This document shows, piece after piece, positions 1 to 9,430 of a stretch of DNA of 64,000 nucleotides (the first letter of the stretch is position 1; each line of letters starts with the position of its first letter). Both the position numbers and the translations under genes were made by a program. A model generated the notes under the pieces. The model was not told where the DNA came from. It saw only the letters and a program-made list of their open reading frames with translations, and searched no databases. Source of the DNA: Symsagittifera roscoffensis (Eukaryota; Xenacoelomorpha; Acoela; Convolutidae); assembly GCF_963678635.1 (NCBI RefSeq), contig NC_087064.1, forward strand, positions 80,577,526-80,641,525, given 5' to 3'.

Positions 1-472
1 TGGTCCCCCAGAGACTGTTTTATGTAAAGCGACTATATAAAACTGACTTTATAGCTACTTGGATGTCGTGAAATTTTGAATTAATACCGGTATTATTTGA
101 TATTTTAGAATATGAGTAGCTAGAAAGAGGAGAGGGTCAATCCATCTCCAATGGATTTAATATAGAACTGTCACACAAAAACATAATAAAATAGGGTATT
201 CGAGCCGTGTTTTTAATAGCAATCACGTAGTCTGAGGATCCGAGACTCAGCTACGTGGTTGTGTTCGCATGTAAACGAAAGCTGATCAAAAGTCGTTTGA
301 CTGATGGCCTAAAAATAGTAACTTTTTACTTAGCCCTAAACAGACCAGAAAATCAACTGGCAAGGTCGAGACGGTGAAAAACGAGTAGGATTAAGGTAAC
401 TGACGCCTGCCAGTCGTTAATAGGTACTTTTTCGACGCTCCGTCGCTGTGTAGTATTTGGGCGAATGTTACA
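1..472 (+). repeat. Truncated LTR relic, plus orientation (L1)
   Basis: This stretch is a diverged reverse-complement relative of the LTRs at 1363-2139 and 19534-20447. Shared landmarks in order are a TATA-like ctatataaaact near 31-42, a GGAGATGGATT-type block, a TTTACATGC block, a CACCGTCTC block and the terminal gggcgaatgttaca at 459-472. It is cut by the window edge, so its TG end is not visible. It resembles the relic ending at 21548 in the same orientation and looks like an older subfamily of the giant element's LTR. An alternative is that it belongs to the adjacent Penelope-like element as a pseudo-LTR; the TG...CA ends and TATA box favour a true LTR. Confidence 0.6.
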
Positions 473-473
473 A

Positions 474-1362
474 ACCGGAACAAAGAAAAGTGTCCATCAC
501 AACTCGAGGTTGAGCTGCCGCTGTCTGTATTCTTCGAATTGGTTCAGTGTCGGATGTCTCCTTGCGATATACAGGTCCTCAAGCGTTAGAAGTCGTCCTG
601 GATCTTCAGTCTGATCCAGAATCTTGGACCAAATTTCTGAAGCGTCTCTGATGCAGTTCTTGAGGTGACTTCCCACGGGTGAGCTGATACGGGCATGTTC
701 TGCTAGTCTGGTCATCAAATGCCGTTTCGTCTGACCGACATAGCTGGATTTGCACCCAGAACAGGTCATTTCGTAAATGACTCGGCTTTTTAGATCCTCT
801 GGTATCTTGCTTTTCAGGGAAGGTAAGACCGTTTCAATTTTCCGTGTGGTTAACAGAACGCAGGCTTCTGTGATCTTCCTGATACTTCTACTGAAACGAT
901 CGGAAATGTGTCCTCTATATTCCATCAGCAGAGTGGGACGTGACTTCCTTTTTTTCAGTTTCGCTTCTGTAGCCCGTTGTTCCTTTTGAGTAAACATTTT
1001 ACTTATTGCGTTCCCGACTATTGGATCGTAATATGGCGGAGGGTACTGATTCTTCTCGAACATGCACTTTGCTGAAACTAGTGCATCGTGGAATTAGTTC
1101 CAACTCGACGTGGTGTTATTGATACGACAGACTGTACCTTCTATGATATTTCGCTTGTACATTTTCGGGGCACATGCCCGGAAAGACAACATGAGACCTG
1201 TATCCCTGGGCTTGCTATACCAGGCAGTGCTGAGTTTCCCATCGTTACGTTGTACCATCATGTCAAGAAACGGTATTTTTTTGTCAACTTCTCTTATGAA
1301 AAAGAATAACGTCTTCAAAAGAGGAGTTTGGAGGTGGTGTCTGTAAATTACCACCCTCTCAA
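474..1362 (-). mobile_element. Penelope-like element fragment: RT C-terminus plus GIY-YIG endonuclease (broken)
   Basis: The minus strand keeps one reading frame from 1354 to 497 with a single in-frame TAA at 1094-1096. The upstream part has the PLE reverse transcriptase tail signature (KIPFLDMMV, YSKPRDTGL). The downstream part is a GIY-YIG nuclease: VIYEMTCSGC, then YVGQTKRHLMTRLAEH, with the CxxC between the two half-motifs that is common in endonuclease-positive PLEs. In living elements the RT-nuclease polyprotein drives target-primed reverse transcription. Here the N-terminal RT catalytic part is absent and the fragment is bounded by LTR ends at 472 and 1363, so it is a relic, probably a target into which LTR elements inserted. 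Confidence 0.85.
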
Positions 1363-2139
1363 TGTAACATTCGCCCGGAAGAACATATCGACGGAAATTA
1401 AAGCTAGGTTGGACGACTGGCCAATGTCTAAACAGAGCTCTACATGCTTTTCACCGTCTCTACCAAAGCCAGTTCTTTTGGTGGTCTTTCTAACATCGGG
1501 TCGACAAAAACGTTACTGTTCTCCGGCTTCGACCAGAATGCTCAAATTAACTTGTTTACATGCAAAATTAGTGAGCTCATGGCTGGGTCTCAGTATCCCC
1601 AGACCACGATGTCACTTCTGAAAACAGGGCTACTACTATTTACTATAATACTATTGTTTTTGTTCAGTAGATAAAAATCATCATCTCCGTCGAAGATGTA
1701 TCAACCGTTTCCCCCAACTCCTAGCTTCTCATCGTCGCAAAATGAATTCAGATTTTAAATAATTTAAATTCAAGACATAACCGGGAACCTAAAAGTTTAT
1801 ATATTACAGTTTCAGTTCCAATCCCGAGACTCTGCAAACTCTACTATTCGTTGTTGTTTTTCTATCGCAATTCTTGTAGTTATCACTATCGCAACTATTG
1901 TTGTTCTGATTTTCTTCTGGTTTTCTTCCAAAATGGCGGTTTTTGCCGTTTCTCAGAAGTACGACTTCTCAGTTCGAATATTTAAACTTTCAAAAGACCA
2001 GAATATCTTGACCTTCACCGTTTGACTAATCGTCCCAATAATGTGACTAATATCTCAAAATGGTCAATTCGGAAGGTTAGCTGCTAACTATTCGAAATCG
2101 CCGAATCTGCATTTTCGTTCATTCTGGTCGGATGTCACA
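1363..2139 (-). repeat. 3' LTR of the giant element
   Basis: On the sense (minus) strand it starts TGTGACATCCGACCAG at 2139 and ends GGGCGAATGTTACA at 1363. It matches 19534-20447 over its whole length except for a missing block of about 137 bp near 1833. Termini are an imperfect 11-bp inverted repeat, as LTRs usually have. A purine-rich cggggagta lies immediately upstream on the sense strand (2140-2148) and is a candidate polypurine tract. Plus-strand open frames here are not genes. Confidence 0.8.
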
Positions 2140-2830
2140 TACTCCCCGGACAGCCCGGTCAATGTCCCCATTGAATCTCGCAATGTTCGTAAAATTGGTA
2201 CAATGTCATCGAACAGAACTTACAAAATGCACGAAATTACTCTTATCCACGTCATATCGACTCACTGCAGAATATAAATGGCATCATACTACACTAGTAT
2301 AGCCTTCCAATTTCTCTCACCAATCTGCACTTTGAAGATATGACATAAGATTAAACATTTTTTCTGACTTCCAATGTCAATGCCCTGAATTAAAACTTTT
2401 TCTGCTAGTTTTTAAAAGGTGTTAGTTTGCAGGACAGTCCTGCCAACCAACAAGCTAAATTATCCTACTATGCTTCTTCCCTTCTGAAATCTTGGTTGTT
2501 ATTGTCCTGAATATTAAAATTAAGGAACTCTGTGGTAAGAAAGAACAATGAAACAATCCCCCTCTTCAAGAGATTACCCAAGCCTCTCATGTCACCACAA
2601 AATGATCAGTCGTCCTAGTTGATTCAAAACAGTCATGCAGGCTGGAATATTTAAATATATCTTTACTCAAGCCTTTCTAAATAAATAGTAAGTGTCTCTA
2701 AAGTCACTAACTAAAATAAAAATACAAGTTTATAAATGCAACAAATTCTTTAACGCTCAAAACTCAACTAAATGTGTTCTTTCAGTTTTCAATTACAACT
2801 TGGTTGCTTAGTTTCTCACTTGAGTTTTTG
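2140..2830 (-). other. 3' untranslated part of the giant element
   Basis: AT-rich sequence between the last recognisable coding codon (2831) and the 3' LTR. I see no open frame of substance and no copy of the leader motif. The only feature is the short purine run at 2140-2148 next to the LTR. Confidence 0.5.
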
Positions 2831-3160
2831 TCACACACATAAAACAATTCTGAGTTTTAACTTCTTCTTTTTGTCACTTCTTTGTTTTTTTCTTTGTCTA
2901 ATTTCTAATTTCGTTTCTTTTTTCATCTTGTCCTCCGGCCATTTATCAATGCTCCATCTCCTCTCCTGCGACATTGACTCTGCGCTTTCAGTTTCTGTAT
3001 CTTGCAACACATCGTTAGCTATTCTGAAGCTGTTGGAAGTAGTCCTCCAACACTTCTGCTCTTCTGCCATTTGTTTACAACAAGGTAGGGGATCTACAAT
3101 AGATTCTTTGTTTCTGCAGAAGCTATTGTGGAGACACAACGTAACGTTTCCCTCCAAATC
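2831..3160 (-). pseudogene. Basic C-terminal extension of accessory ORF block (unknown)
   Basis: This continues the frame of the 3161-3775 segment directly after its TAA (3161-3163), so the stop is either a true end or a decay mutation. About 108 codons, rich in Lys, Glu and Arg near the end (KKETKLEIRQRKKQRSDKKKK), resembling a nuclear localisation or nucleic-acid-binding tail. No domain is recognised. It is the last coding sequence before the 3' LTR. Confidence 0.4.
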
Positions 3161-3957
3161 TTACTTCAACATCTCTTCTTTCTCCCTTCCATCACGTTCA
3201 CTTGTCCTGGAAATTCTCTTCACAGCGGTGGTCACTGCATTCCGATGAGTCACGAAAGCTCGCTTGAAAGCTCCTGCCCCAATGTCCAGCTGATACACAC
3301 TGAACACTCTGCAGTGCTTCGACATATGCTTCTTGACATACTCGTACAACCATGCAGTCATGTTGGCTCTAAACCATGGTATCAGTCGTCTCCTTGCCCA
3401 TATCTTTTTCACTTCCATCGGAATGTTCAGAATCTTGCACGTCGTCTCAAAAAGATCTAAATCTTTAAGACAATCCAATTTCTGCAATTGGTCTCGCGTA
3501 GGTGCCTCCTGTCTATTGTTCTCCTTCACATGAGCTTCCAGCCATCGTATCGCCATCAAAACTCCCACTATCACTACTGTTATTGGCCGTGATGAGTCTG
3601 GTAAACCCATGGAGGGCAGCTCTTCAGAGTCCCAGATCAACACCAGATTACTACGTTCGGGGTAATACCATGTTTGCAGCAAGCAATGGCAAGGAAACTC
3701 GTGATGTGTCAACATGATGCACATCCAGTTACGCTTTCCCGAAGCTTCCAGTAGTGGTTCCACTTCCATCATCACTCGGTGGACTTCATCATTCTCATCT
3801 ACTGTATTGTAATCCGTAACGGTTGATCCCCTCTGTTTTTGTCTTTCAAAGTCACTGAAGTTCCCACTGACGTATCATAAGAACTTCTTTCCCAGTATCG
3901 ATTCCAACTCCTCCTTAGTTTTCTCTGGATCTGCTGAGAACATTTTGCACACAATAA
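3161..3957 (-). pseudogene. Accessory ORF block, C-terminal segment (unknown protein)
   Basis: One minus-strand frame runs from about 3957 to 3161, interrupted by a TGA at 3875-3877; the same frame is also stopped at 3960-3962. The largest uninterrupted piece is 204 codons (3775-3161). It contains WMCIMLTHHEF, QTWYYPERSNLVLIWD and a short hydrophobic stretch ITVVIVGVLMAIRWL that is marginal for a membrane span, followed by a charged helical part. No signal peptide, Cys-rich ectodomain or glycosylation pattern typical of an envelope glycoprotein is seen. I do not recognise the family. Position downstream of integrase in the giant element suggests an accessory or captured gene. Confidence 0.5.
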
Positions 3958-4455
3958 CTCAAAAGATCTTTCTGACATTCTCGCTAATCTCACACACTTT
4001 GGCACTCAGAAGGCTTGATCCACGATCGTTCTCGTACTTTTTACATCCACAGCTACAAAATGCACTGTGTGTCTGTTCTTACACATTGGAGCTAATGTCG
4101 ATCCCACCAAATATCGCGCTCCCGATGGTCTGCGATAAGTTTCACTGTGCCTGATGTTCATTTCCGCCTCGATCGCTTCCCTCCATTTTCCTCAGTTTGC
4201 AAAACTCCTGGGAACACTTCTAAACTGATGGCCGTGACCATCTCATGTTTCTGTTCTAGATTCAATAGTGACTCTATAGAACCAAACATACTGTAGAACC
4301 CTAGTGCAGTGACTAGATTCACCTCGGTTCCTCCATGACAATCTGCGATCAACTCCGTTTCCGTCTTTCATCACAATGTTCCCAAACAAAATTGCCAACT
4401 AATTGTGTTGTCTCTCTAGAATTTTCACACAATCCAAACTTCCACAGACGTGACC
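3958..4455 (-). pseudogene. Accessory ORF block, middle segment broken by frameshifts
   Basis: All three minus-strand frames share the coding-like sequence here in short consecutive pieces: about 4455-4350 in one frame, 4352-4158 in another (includes ALGFYSMFGSIESLLNL), 4170-4020 in a third (includes SGARYLVGSTLAPM). The hand-over between frames at short intervals, with each piece open and protein-like, indicates several 1-2 nt indels in a once continuous ORF linking 5247-4456 to 3957-3161. Function unknown. Confidence 0.4.
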
Positions 4456-5508
4456 TTACAGTCCACAGACTTCTGCCAGACAGCTACCAGGTTTAACCCA
4501 GTCTTCTGGTCCCCAGCCAGGCAACTCCACTTTGTCTTCCCCGTTGCTCTTAGAGGCTGATTTTATCACGTTATAGATGATACTAAGATCACGCAGATTA
4601 CAGTCTGCATTCAGTTCCCTCTGTACATCTTGTGTTGCAAGTAGTATCGAATCAGCGTTGGGACTAGGACACCACGATGGTCTCATCAGTTCTAACACTA
4701 CCATCAAGCTCGTTCTCAGTAATTCATCTGAGAATCCCAACCCAAACTCCACTCGTTTGTCGGATTCTGGCACGGGAGGTGTCCGCGGATTAGCAGTGCT
4801 TCTTATCGTCGCAATTCTAGACGTCCAGAATCTTAGCAATACTGCTTGCTCGTAGTCAAAGAAGTAATCGCGTATGTCTTCACTGAGAAACGGGTTGTAC
4901 GCTATCCCTATGACTCCAGACACGTAACTGTATGACTTCTTTCTGATCGGTCCACAGTATTCACTGGACTTTGGCAGTGCTCCCATAGATTCCTTAGTGA
5001 GCCTCAGCTCCTTGTTGGAGAATCTCCTGATTTCGTCTATTTTCCTTATGGGTTCTAGTTCCACGGGCTCTTTCATGTTCACCCTCATTGGTTTGCTTTG
5101 CTGTATATCCAGCAGTGCTAGCAAGAGTAAGGCTCTCACTCGTTCATCGCCCTCTCTCAGCATCTTGACACAAGGCACTGAAATTTGCTCTATCTTGAAT
5201 CGGATGAAACAGAGAGCGTCTCTCCGCTTCGCGCACGCTACTGCCATTCCCTCTTAGTTTATCAGATCCCTCATGCTCGTCATCAGGAAGACCTTTTCTT
5301 CTTTTGATCTCTTCCTTTCTTCTGAATCATATTCCTCGCGAGTCAGTTCGATCATGCACCAGGCGAACCTCAGTTGTAATTCAGTCCTCACGTAGGGCAT
5401 TGCTATCAGAGCGTGTATCCTCGGCGTAGTCCTCATCTCTTCTTCAAAGTACCGTAACACTACAGCTTTCCATGGAAGGCTTACAATTGCTCGATCGTTT
5501 CTGCCTGC
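4456..5508 (-). pseudogene. Accessory ORF block, large helical segment (unknown protein)
   Basis: A single frame is open from 5508 to 4456 except for one TAA at 5254-5256, giving 263 uninterrupted codons from 5247. Predicted composition is helical and mildly basic at the start (FAWCMIELTREEYDSEERKR, RVRALLLLALLDIQ), with an aromatic centre (SEDIRDYFFDYEQAVLLRFW) and a Trp/Pro-rich end (LPGWGPEDWVKPGS). No enzyme motif, zinc site, signal peptide or transmembrane segment is recognised. Its neighbours are further broken segments of the same sense strand. It could be a structural nucleic-acid-binding protein or a captured gene, but I cannot assign it. Confidence 0.5.
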
Positions 5509-6086
5509 ATCTCAGACGACGCTAGAGTCCCGTTTGCTTTCTGCTTGAGGGTGGTGCCTTGCATCATTGTCTCCAGATAACCTTCCATGGCACTCTTATC
5601 TTCCAGAGCCATTAAGTGTCCTCTGGCCGAGTTTCTGTACTCCAACATCTCCATGTATCTACCTGCAGTTTATCTATTGATACAGTCTCCGACAGTGTCA
5701 GTCGGTTATATTCCACTGGGACCAGTTGTCCTACGACACTTCCCTTTCCGTGGTCCATGGGAGACGGTTTAAAGTCTTTCATGGTACTCTCCCCACATTG
5801 GCTGAATATTTCCATTTCCAATTTCGCTCCAGTCAGAGTGCGGTCACTCCTTTTGGATTTATAACCTGTCGACTTTATCCCTGCCATGAGAATGGGCGGC
5901 ACCAATGCTACATCCGCTATAATTCTGTCTGTGCCAGGCAATTGATCATCACCTTGTCCCAAATCCATGACTTCTCCGACTCGTTTCCTTTTTGCCGAGT
6001 TGACTGCTTTTAACTATATTTCCGAATCAACCTCCGTCTTTCCCGCTCTCCTCGGTGTAACTTTGCTGCCTAGTTTCCTCTTCATC
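5481..6086 (-). pseudogene. Accessory ORF block, linker segment (unknown)
   Basis: A frame distinct from the ORF at 6581-6087 takes over near 6086 and runs to 5612 with a TAG at 6014-6016. It holds a basic patch SAKRKRVGE and then DLGQGDDQLPGTD. From about 5670 a third frame is open to 5481 (contains MEMLEYRNSARGHLMALEDK and QGTTLKQKANGTLAS). The serial frames suggest one or two indels inside a continuous reading frame joining the 6581 ORF with the 5508-4456 segment. No domain recognised. Confidence 0.4.
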
Positions 6087-6581
6087 TCATTGATCTTGCA
6101 TAGTTTGGTTCGTTTGAACCCCCTGTTCTACTCTCGCGCTCTTTGGTGGCACAGCTATTCTCAGTGGTGAACTAGGAGAGGCAGCCTCGCTGTTCATCTC
6201 ATGATGCATTCTCCTCAGCCCAGGCTTGGCCTTGGAGGGCAAAGGCATCTCACCTGGTTGGTAAGTCTTAGAACTTCCCAGTCCAGGCTCGTTCGCCAAG
6301 TAACTCCCTGAGAGAGCCCCGTTTCTCCACCTCATCACTCTCATGTTCGGGCGGTCTAGTACTCCCCTCTCTCCGTATGCTGCCATCAAAAGGACTTCCG
6401 TGGGGCGGACCCCACGCTTGTCATGCGCCAAGATGTTTATCAGGGCGATCAGCAACATGACTACCTCTGGGTCCTCCAGAGCGAAGTCTCGATCCATTAG
6501 CCGACGATTGATTGCATCTAACATCGGCCCTACATATGCCTCTGCCAGGTCCATCAATTCATCCAAGTTGAAGTTATCCAT
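6087..6581 (-). CDS. Accessory ORF, N-terminal part (unknown), begins the env-position block
   Basis: ATG at 6581 opens 164 codons following an AT-rich spacer, so it plausibly starts a separate translation unit. The first about 85 residues are strongly helical and acidic (DNFNLDELMDLAEAYVGPML, EDPEVVMLLIALINILAH); the rest is Pro/Ser-rich and basic, as in a linker. No signal peptide, so it does not start like an envelope protein. It probably continued into the 6086-5481 segment before frameshifts. Function unknown. Confidence 0.55.
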   Translation of the reverse strand: MDNFNLDELMDLAEAYVGPMLDAINRRLMDRDFALEDPEVVMLLIALINILAHDKRGVRPTEVLLMAAYGERGVLDRPNMRVMRWRNGALSGSYLANEPGLGSSKTYQPGEMPLPSKAKPGLRRMHHEMNSEAASPSSPLRIAVPPKSARVEQGVQTNQTMQDQ

Positions 6582-6967
6582 ACTTTTTCAGGTTCGATTC
6601 GATTTGATTTAATGATTTGACTCAAGTGAGTAATTAAATGATCAATCAGGATCTAGAAAAGAGGTCAAGAATATCACACTTGTCCGTTTCACATTAACTC
6701 CTCGTTAAAATTTATTTGGAACAGTCAGGTAAAAAAATTTTGATTCTAAAATTTATTAAAATTAATCGGTCTCTAAAATTTTGGAATTCGACCTAAGATT
6801 GGACAGTCCAAACTTTGGATCTATTCCTAAGATCGTTATTCGGTTTTTCATGGTCACTAACTCCTTCTTACCCAGGATCTTAATAAGATAACACATAACA
6901 TAACATAACACACATATCACACACTACACATACTTTAGTCTGACACCCTCTTGCATGTCACCTTAAC
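6582..6967 (-). other. AT-rich spacer inside the giant element
   Basis: No open frame. It separates the pol-macro block from the accessory block and contains a short tandem acataacataacataacac run at about 6894-6920. It may hold a splice acceptor or internal promoter for the downstream ORF, but no convincing signal is visible. Confidence 0.4.
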
Positions 6968-7470
6968 TCAGCCTATACTTAAGTAATATTTCTTATGTAA
7001 GTATACTTGTATATTAGTATCAGAGAAGATTACGTGTATGAGCGCGTGCAGTTCCCGAGGATGCAATCGCCCTCTGTTCGGATCATACACTGGAAGCGAA
7101 AGCTCCTTCACTTCCCTCTCCACGAGGAAGTCTCTCAATCTCGTCAAGGACAAGTCTAGGTTTTCCGGGTCCACGTGCCGCTTCTCCGTCGCCCGTGTCA
7201 CTAAGAAGCATAGGTATTTTCCCGGTATCTGTGACGCCGCCAGAGGCAAGGCTGCTACGCCCCCTATTCCTGGTCTTTGCTTCCAAAGGAATTCTATGTT
7301 TTTCATGATCTCTCTTAAAATCTGCCGCTAACGCTGTCCTAAAACTCATATCCGCGGTGATTCGTATCGCACATGTTCTATTTGTGCGTATGAAATCGCT
7401 ATCTGTTAATATTATGCTACTAGATAATTCATTTGATAAGTTAAAATATGACTCAACTACCCTCCCTATG
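6968..7470 (-). pseudogene. Macro-domain-like region downstream of integrase
   Basis: Two overlapping minus-strand frames together give a macro (ADP-ribose-binding) domain pattern. The first, about 7470-7330, ends in ITADMSFRTALAADFKR, which matches the core strand-helix of macro domains. After a frameshift near 7325 the second frame (to 6968) carries GIGGVAALPL, KYLCFLVTRATEKRH, LTRLRDFLVEREVKELSLPV and HALIHVIFSDTNIQVYL, matching the later strands and the last helix. Known macro domains bind or remove ADP-ribose. In retroelements the role is unclear. The usual glycine-rich ligand loop looks degraded. Assignment rests on fold pattern only. Confidence 0.55.
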
Positions 7471-7740
7471 TCAGGTTTTCTTTGGTTCTTCGCTTGTTTC
7501 TGCTTCTAAATCCCCTGTCTCTCTTGCCATTCTTAGTTTTTTTATTAATAAACTTTCAGTGTGGGTAAGTCCTACCCCCACTCCCCGGACAAAAATATCC
7601 ATCGACGTCCCCGTCGATTGCATACCGGATATCAAGTCGAGGTTGGAAGCCGGAATGAGGGCAGCCCAGGAAGGATCATCTCTTTCGGTCTTCATGTATT
7701 TCATGCTTTGGCGATCTACATCTTGAATCGTGAGACTGGT
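7471..7740 (-). pseudogene. Pol C-terminal linker upstream of macro-like domain
   Basis: An open frame from about 7740 to 7471 includes DPSWAALIPASNLDLISG and VGLTHTESLLIKKLRMARET. It lies between the acidic ORF ending at 7741 and the macro-like region and appears to be a linker of the same polyprotein in another frame. No domain recognised. Confidence 0.4.
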
Positions 7741-8253
7741 CTACTTTGGGTCCGACGTCAATTCGTTCAGCCACTCCAAGACACGCAGATTCGTCAACTC
7801 TTGTTCGTAGGATTGCTGTTGCTCGTCGTCGAATTCTACCTTGTGTTTCGACCGGTCATCGACCCACTCATCGTCGTGATCATCAATTATGTCAATGTCC
7901 TGTGACACAGTTATTTCTTCTAGACCCACTACTTCTTCCCCTATCTTCTTTAGGTCTATCCTGTCCACTACAAAATCGTCGCCGTAAGGGTTATTTTTCT
8001 TCTTGGATCTTGTCCTGTCATTCTGTCGAGTCTGTATCGTGAACGGAAGATCCGATTCTAAGTTCTTGGGAACCTCCCTTTGATCAGGGTCTTGCCAGTC
8101 CTCTTCTGCGTAGGGTAAAGTTTCATCGTCAGCTTCAATCACATCATTCGGGTCCAAGTCCAGTGTTGTACTTGTTCCTTCCTCTATGACTTCATTCCCA
8201 TCGTTCTTTTCCCTGGTGCCCTTCTCGTTAACCTCACAAGCAGGGTCCATCAT
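7741..8253 (-). CDS. Acidic tail ORF following integrase
   Basis: 170 codons, very acidic (runs such as DIDIIDDHDDEWVDDRS, EFDDEQQQSYEQEL), starting 16 nt after the integrase stop at 8269-8271. It has no recognised domain. Its position suggests it was the C-terminal continuation of Pol, split off by a stop or frameshift, linking integrase to the macro-like domain. Confidence 0.5.
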   Translation of the reverse strand: MMDPACEVNEKGTREKNDGNEVIEEGTSTTLDLDPNDVIEADDETLPYAEEDWQDPDQREVPKNLESDLPFTIQTRQNDRTRSKKKNNPYGDDFVVDRIDLKKIGEEVVGLEEITVSQDIDIIDDHDDEWVDDRSKHKVEFDDEQQQSYEQELTNLRVLEWLNELTSDPK

Positions 8254-8268
8254 TAGATACTCCCCTTC

Positions 8269-9412
8269 TTACATGTCTGCAGGTATACACCAGTCTTCTG
8301 TCGATGGATTGTGTGGCCCAATGTTTTCGTAATGAGCGGCTCGGCCAGTACTCAGTCTATAAAAGCGTCCCTCCTGGTGCTCCTCCGTAATCATGAAGGG
8401 TCCCCTCCACTTTTTTAGGAGCTTTTTCGTTCCTTTCGGTGGTATGACGTTCTGAAATACCCATACGCAGTCCCCTACCGAATAAGCGTTTGCACCAGCT
8501 GCTTTCTTGTCAAATCTTTTCCTCTGACTTGCCTGTGCCTGCTGAGTATTTTCTCTACATAAGTCATTTAACTCCTGCTGGCGTCTTATTACATCCCTTA
8601 CATAGACCTGTGGTGACGTCTTCTTACCCTCATACTCTGGGTAGAAGAAAGTCAAGGGCAAAGACTTCTCGTGCCCGGTCAGCATCATATTTGGACTAAC
8701 TCCGGTGGTGGAGTGTTGTGTGCTTTTGTAAGCTTCCATCACCTGTGAAAGATATTTTTCCCAATCGGTCATGTACCTGAAACAATATACCCTCAGCATC
8801 GATACTAATGTTCGATTCTGCCTTTCCACCAAGCCATTTGTCTGGGGATGATATGTCATTGAGTGAGCTTGAGCGTCTCATTAGCTCTTCCGTGAGTTCT
8901 CCTACAAAAGCTGTTCTGTAATCCGATTGAAAGGTCATCGGACAACCGTGTCTCGCTATCCACGTATTGATCAGGTGGTCGCACGTCTCTTCCGCTGAGG
9001 CAGTTATGCAGGGCACGGCCTCTGCATACTTCGTGAAGTGATATATCATGACCAAGACTTGATTATAACCACTGTCTGTCATGCATATCTTTTGGTGATC
9101 TATCTGCACCAGCTCGTTGAATTCACACGACTCGATCGATTGTAAGGGAAATCGCAATTTCCTTGGATCCTTGACTTGTTGGCATGACAGACATGCTGTT
9201 ACCCACTTCTCGCATGCCTTTTTCATTCCAGGCCACTCAAAGCGCTTCAGGATCCTCTGATATACTTTGTCGATCCCCTGATGGCCCATCTGATCATGCG
9301 ACCTGAATAAGAGTTCTGTCTGATAGAGTTGCGGCAACACTATCTCGTTATACTTGTATAGGACTTTGTCTTCATCTCTTCTCTTGCAAGCCACAATCCC
9401 GTCCTTGTTCAA
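8269..9412 (-). pseudogene. Ty3/gypsy integrase (frameshifted)
   Basis: Frame one (9412 to about 8870) has the N-terminal zinc module (HDQMGHQG ... CLSCQQVK), then core-domain VQIDHQK (first Asp) and FQSDYRTAFVGEL (second Asp). A 1-2 nt indel around 8870 moves to the frame ending at 8269, which holds YHPQTNGLVERQNRTL (catalytic Glu) and a C-terminal GPF module (RGPFMITEEHQEGRFYRL). Integrase inserts the cDNA into chromatin. The DDE triad is present but split by the frameshift, so no full-length enzyme can be made. No chromodomain is seen. Confidence 0.9.
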
Positions 9413-9430
9413 GTGTAACCTTCCCTCTTT

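Noticed and set aside
1328-1674. Plus-strand ORFs with a hydrophobic end (and the twin at 19618-19848)
   Set aside because: Both lie inside LTR sequence on the antisense strand and are repeated only because the LTR is.
1-2139. Treating the LTR-like arms at 1-472 and 1363-2139 as inverted pseudo-LTRs of the Penelope element
   Set aside because: The arms have TG...CA termini and a TATA box, and a same-orientation partner lies at the other end of the gag-pol element, which fits LTRs better. The alternative is kept in mind for L1.
2831-6581. Envelope glycoprotein gene in the giant element
   Set aside because: No signal peptide, fusion-peptide-like segment, Cys-rich ectodomain or convincing C-terminal transmembrane anchor is visible.
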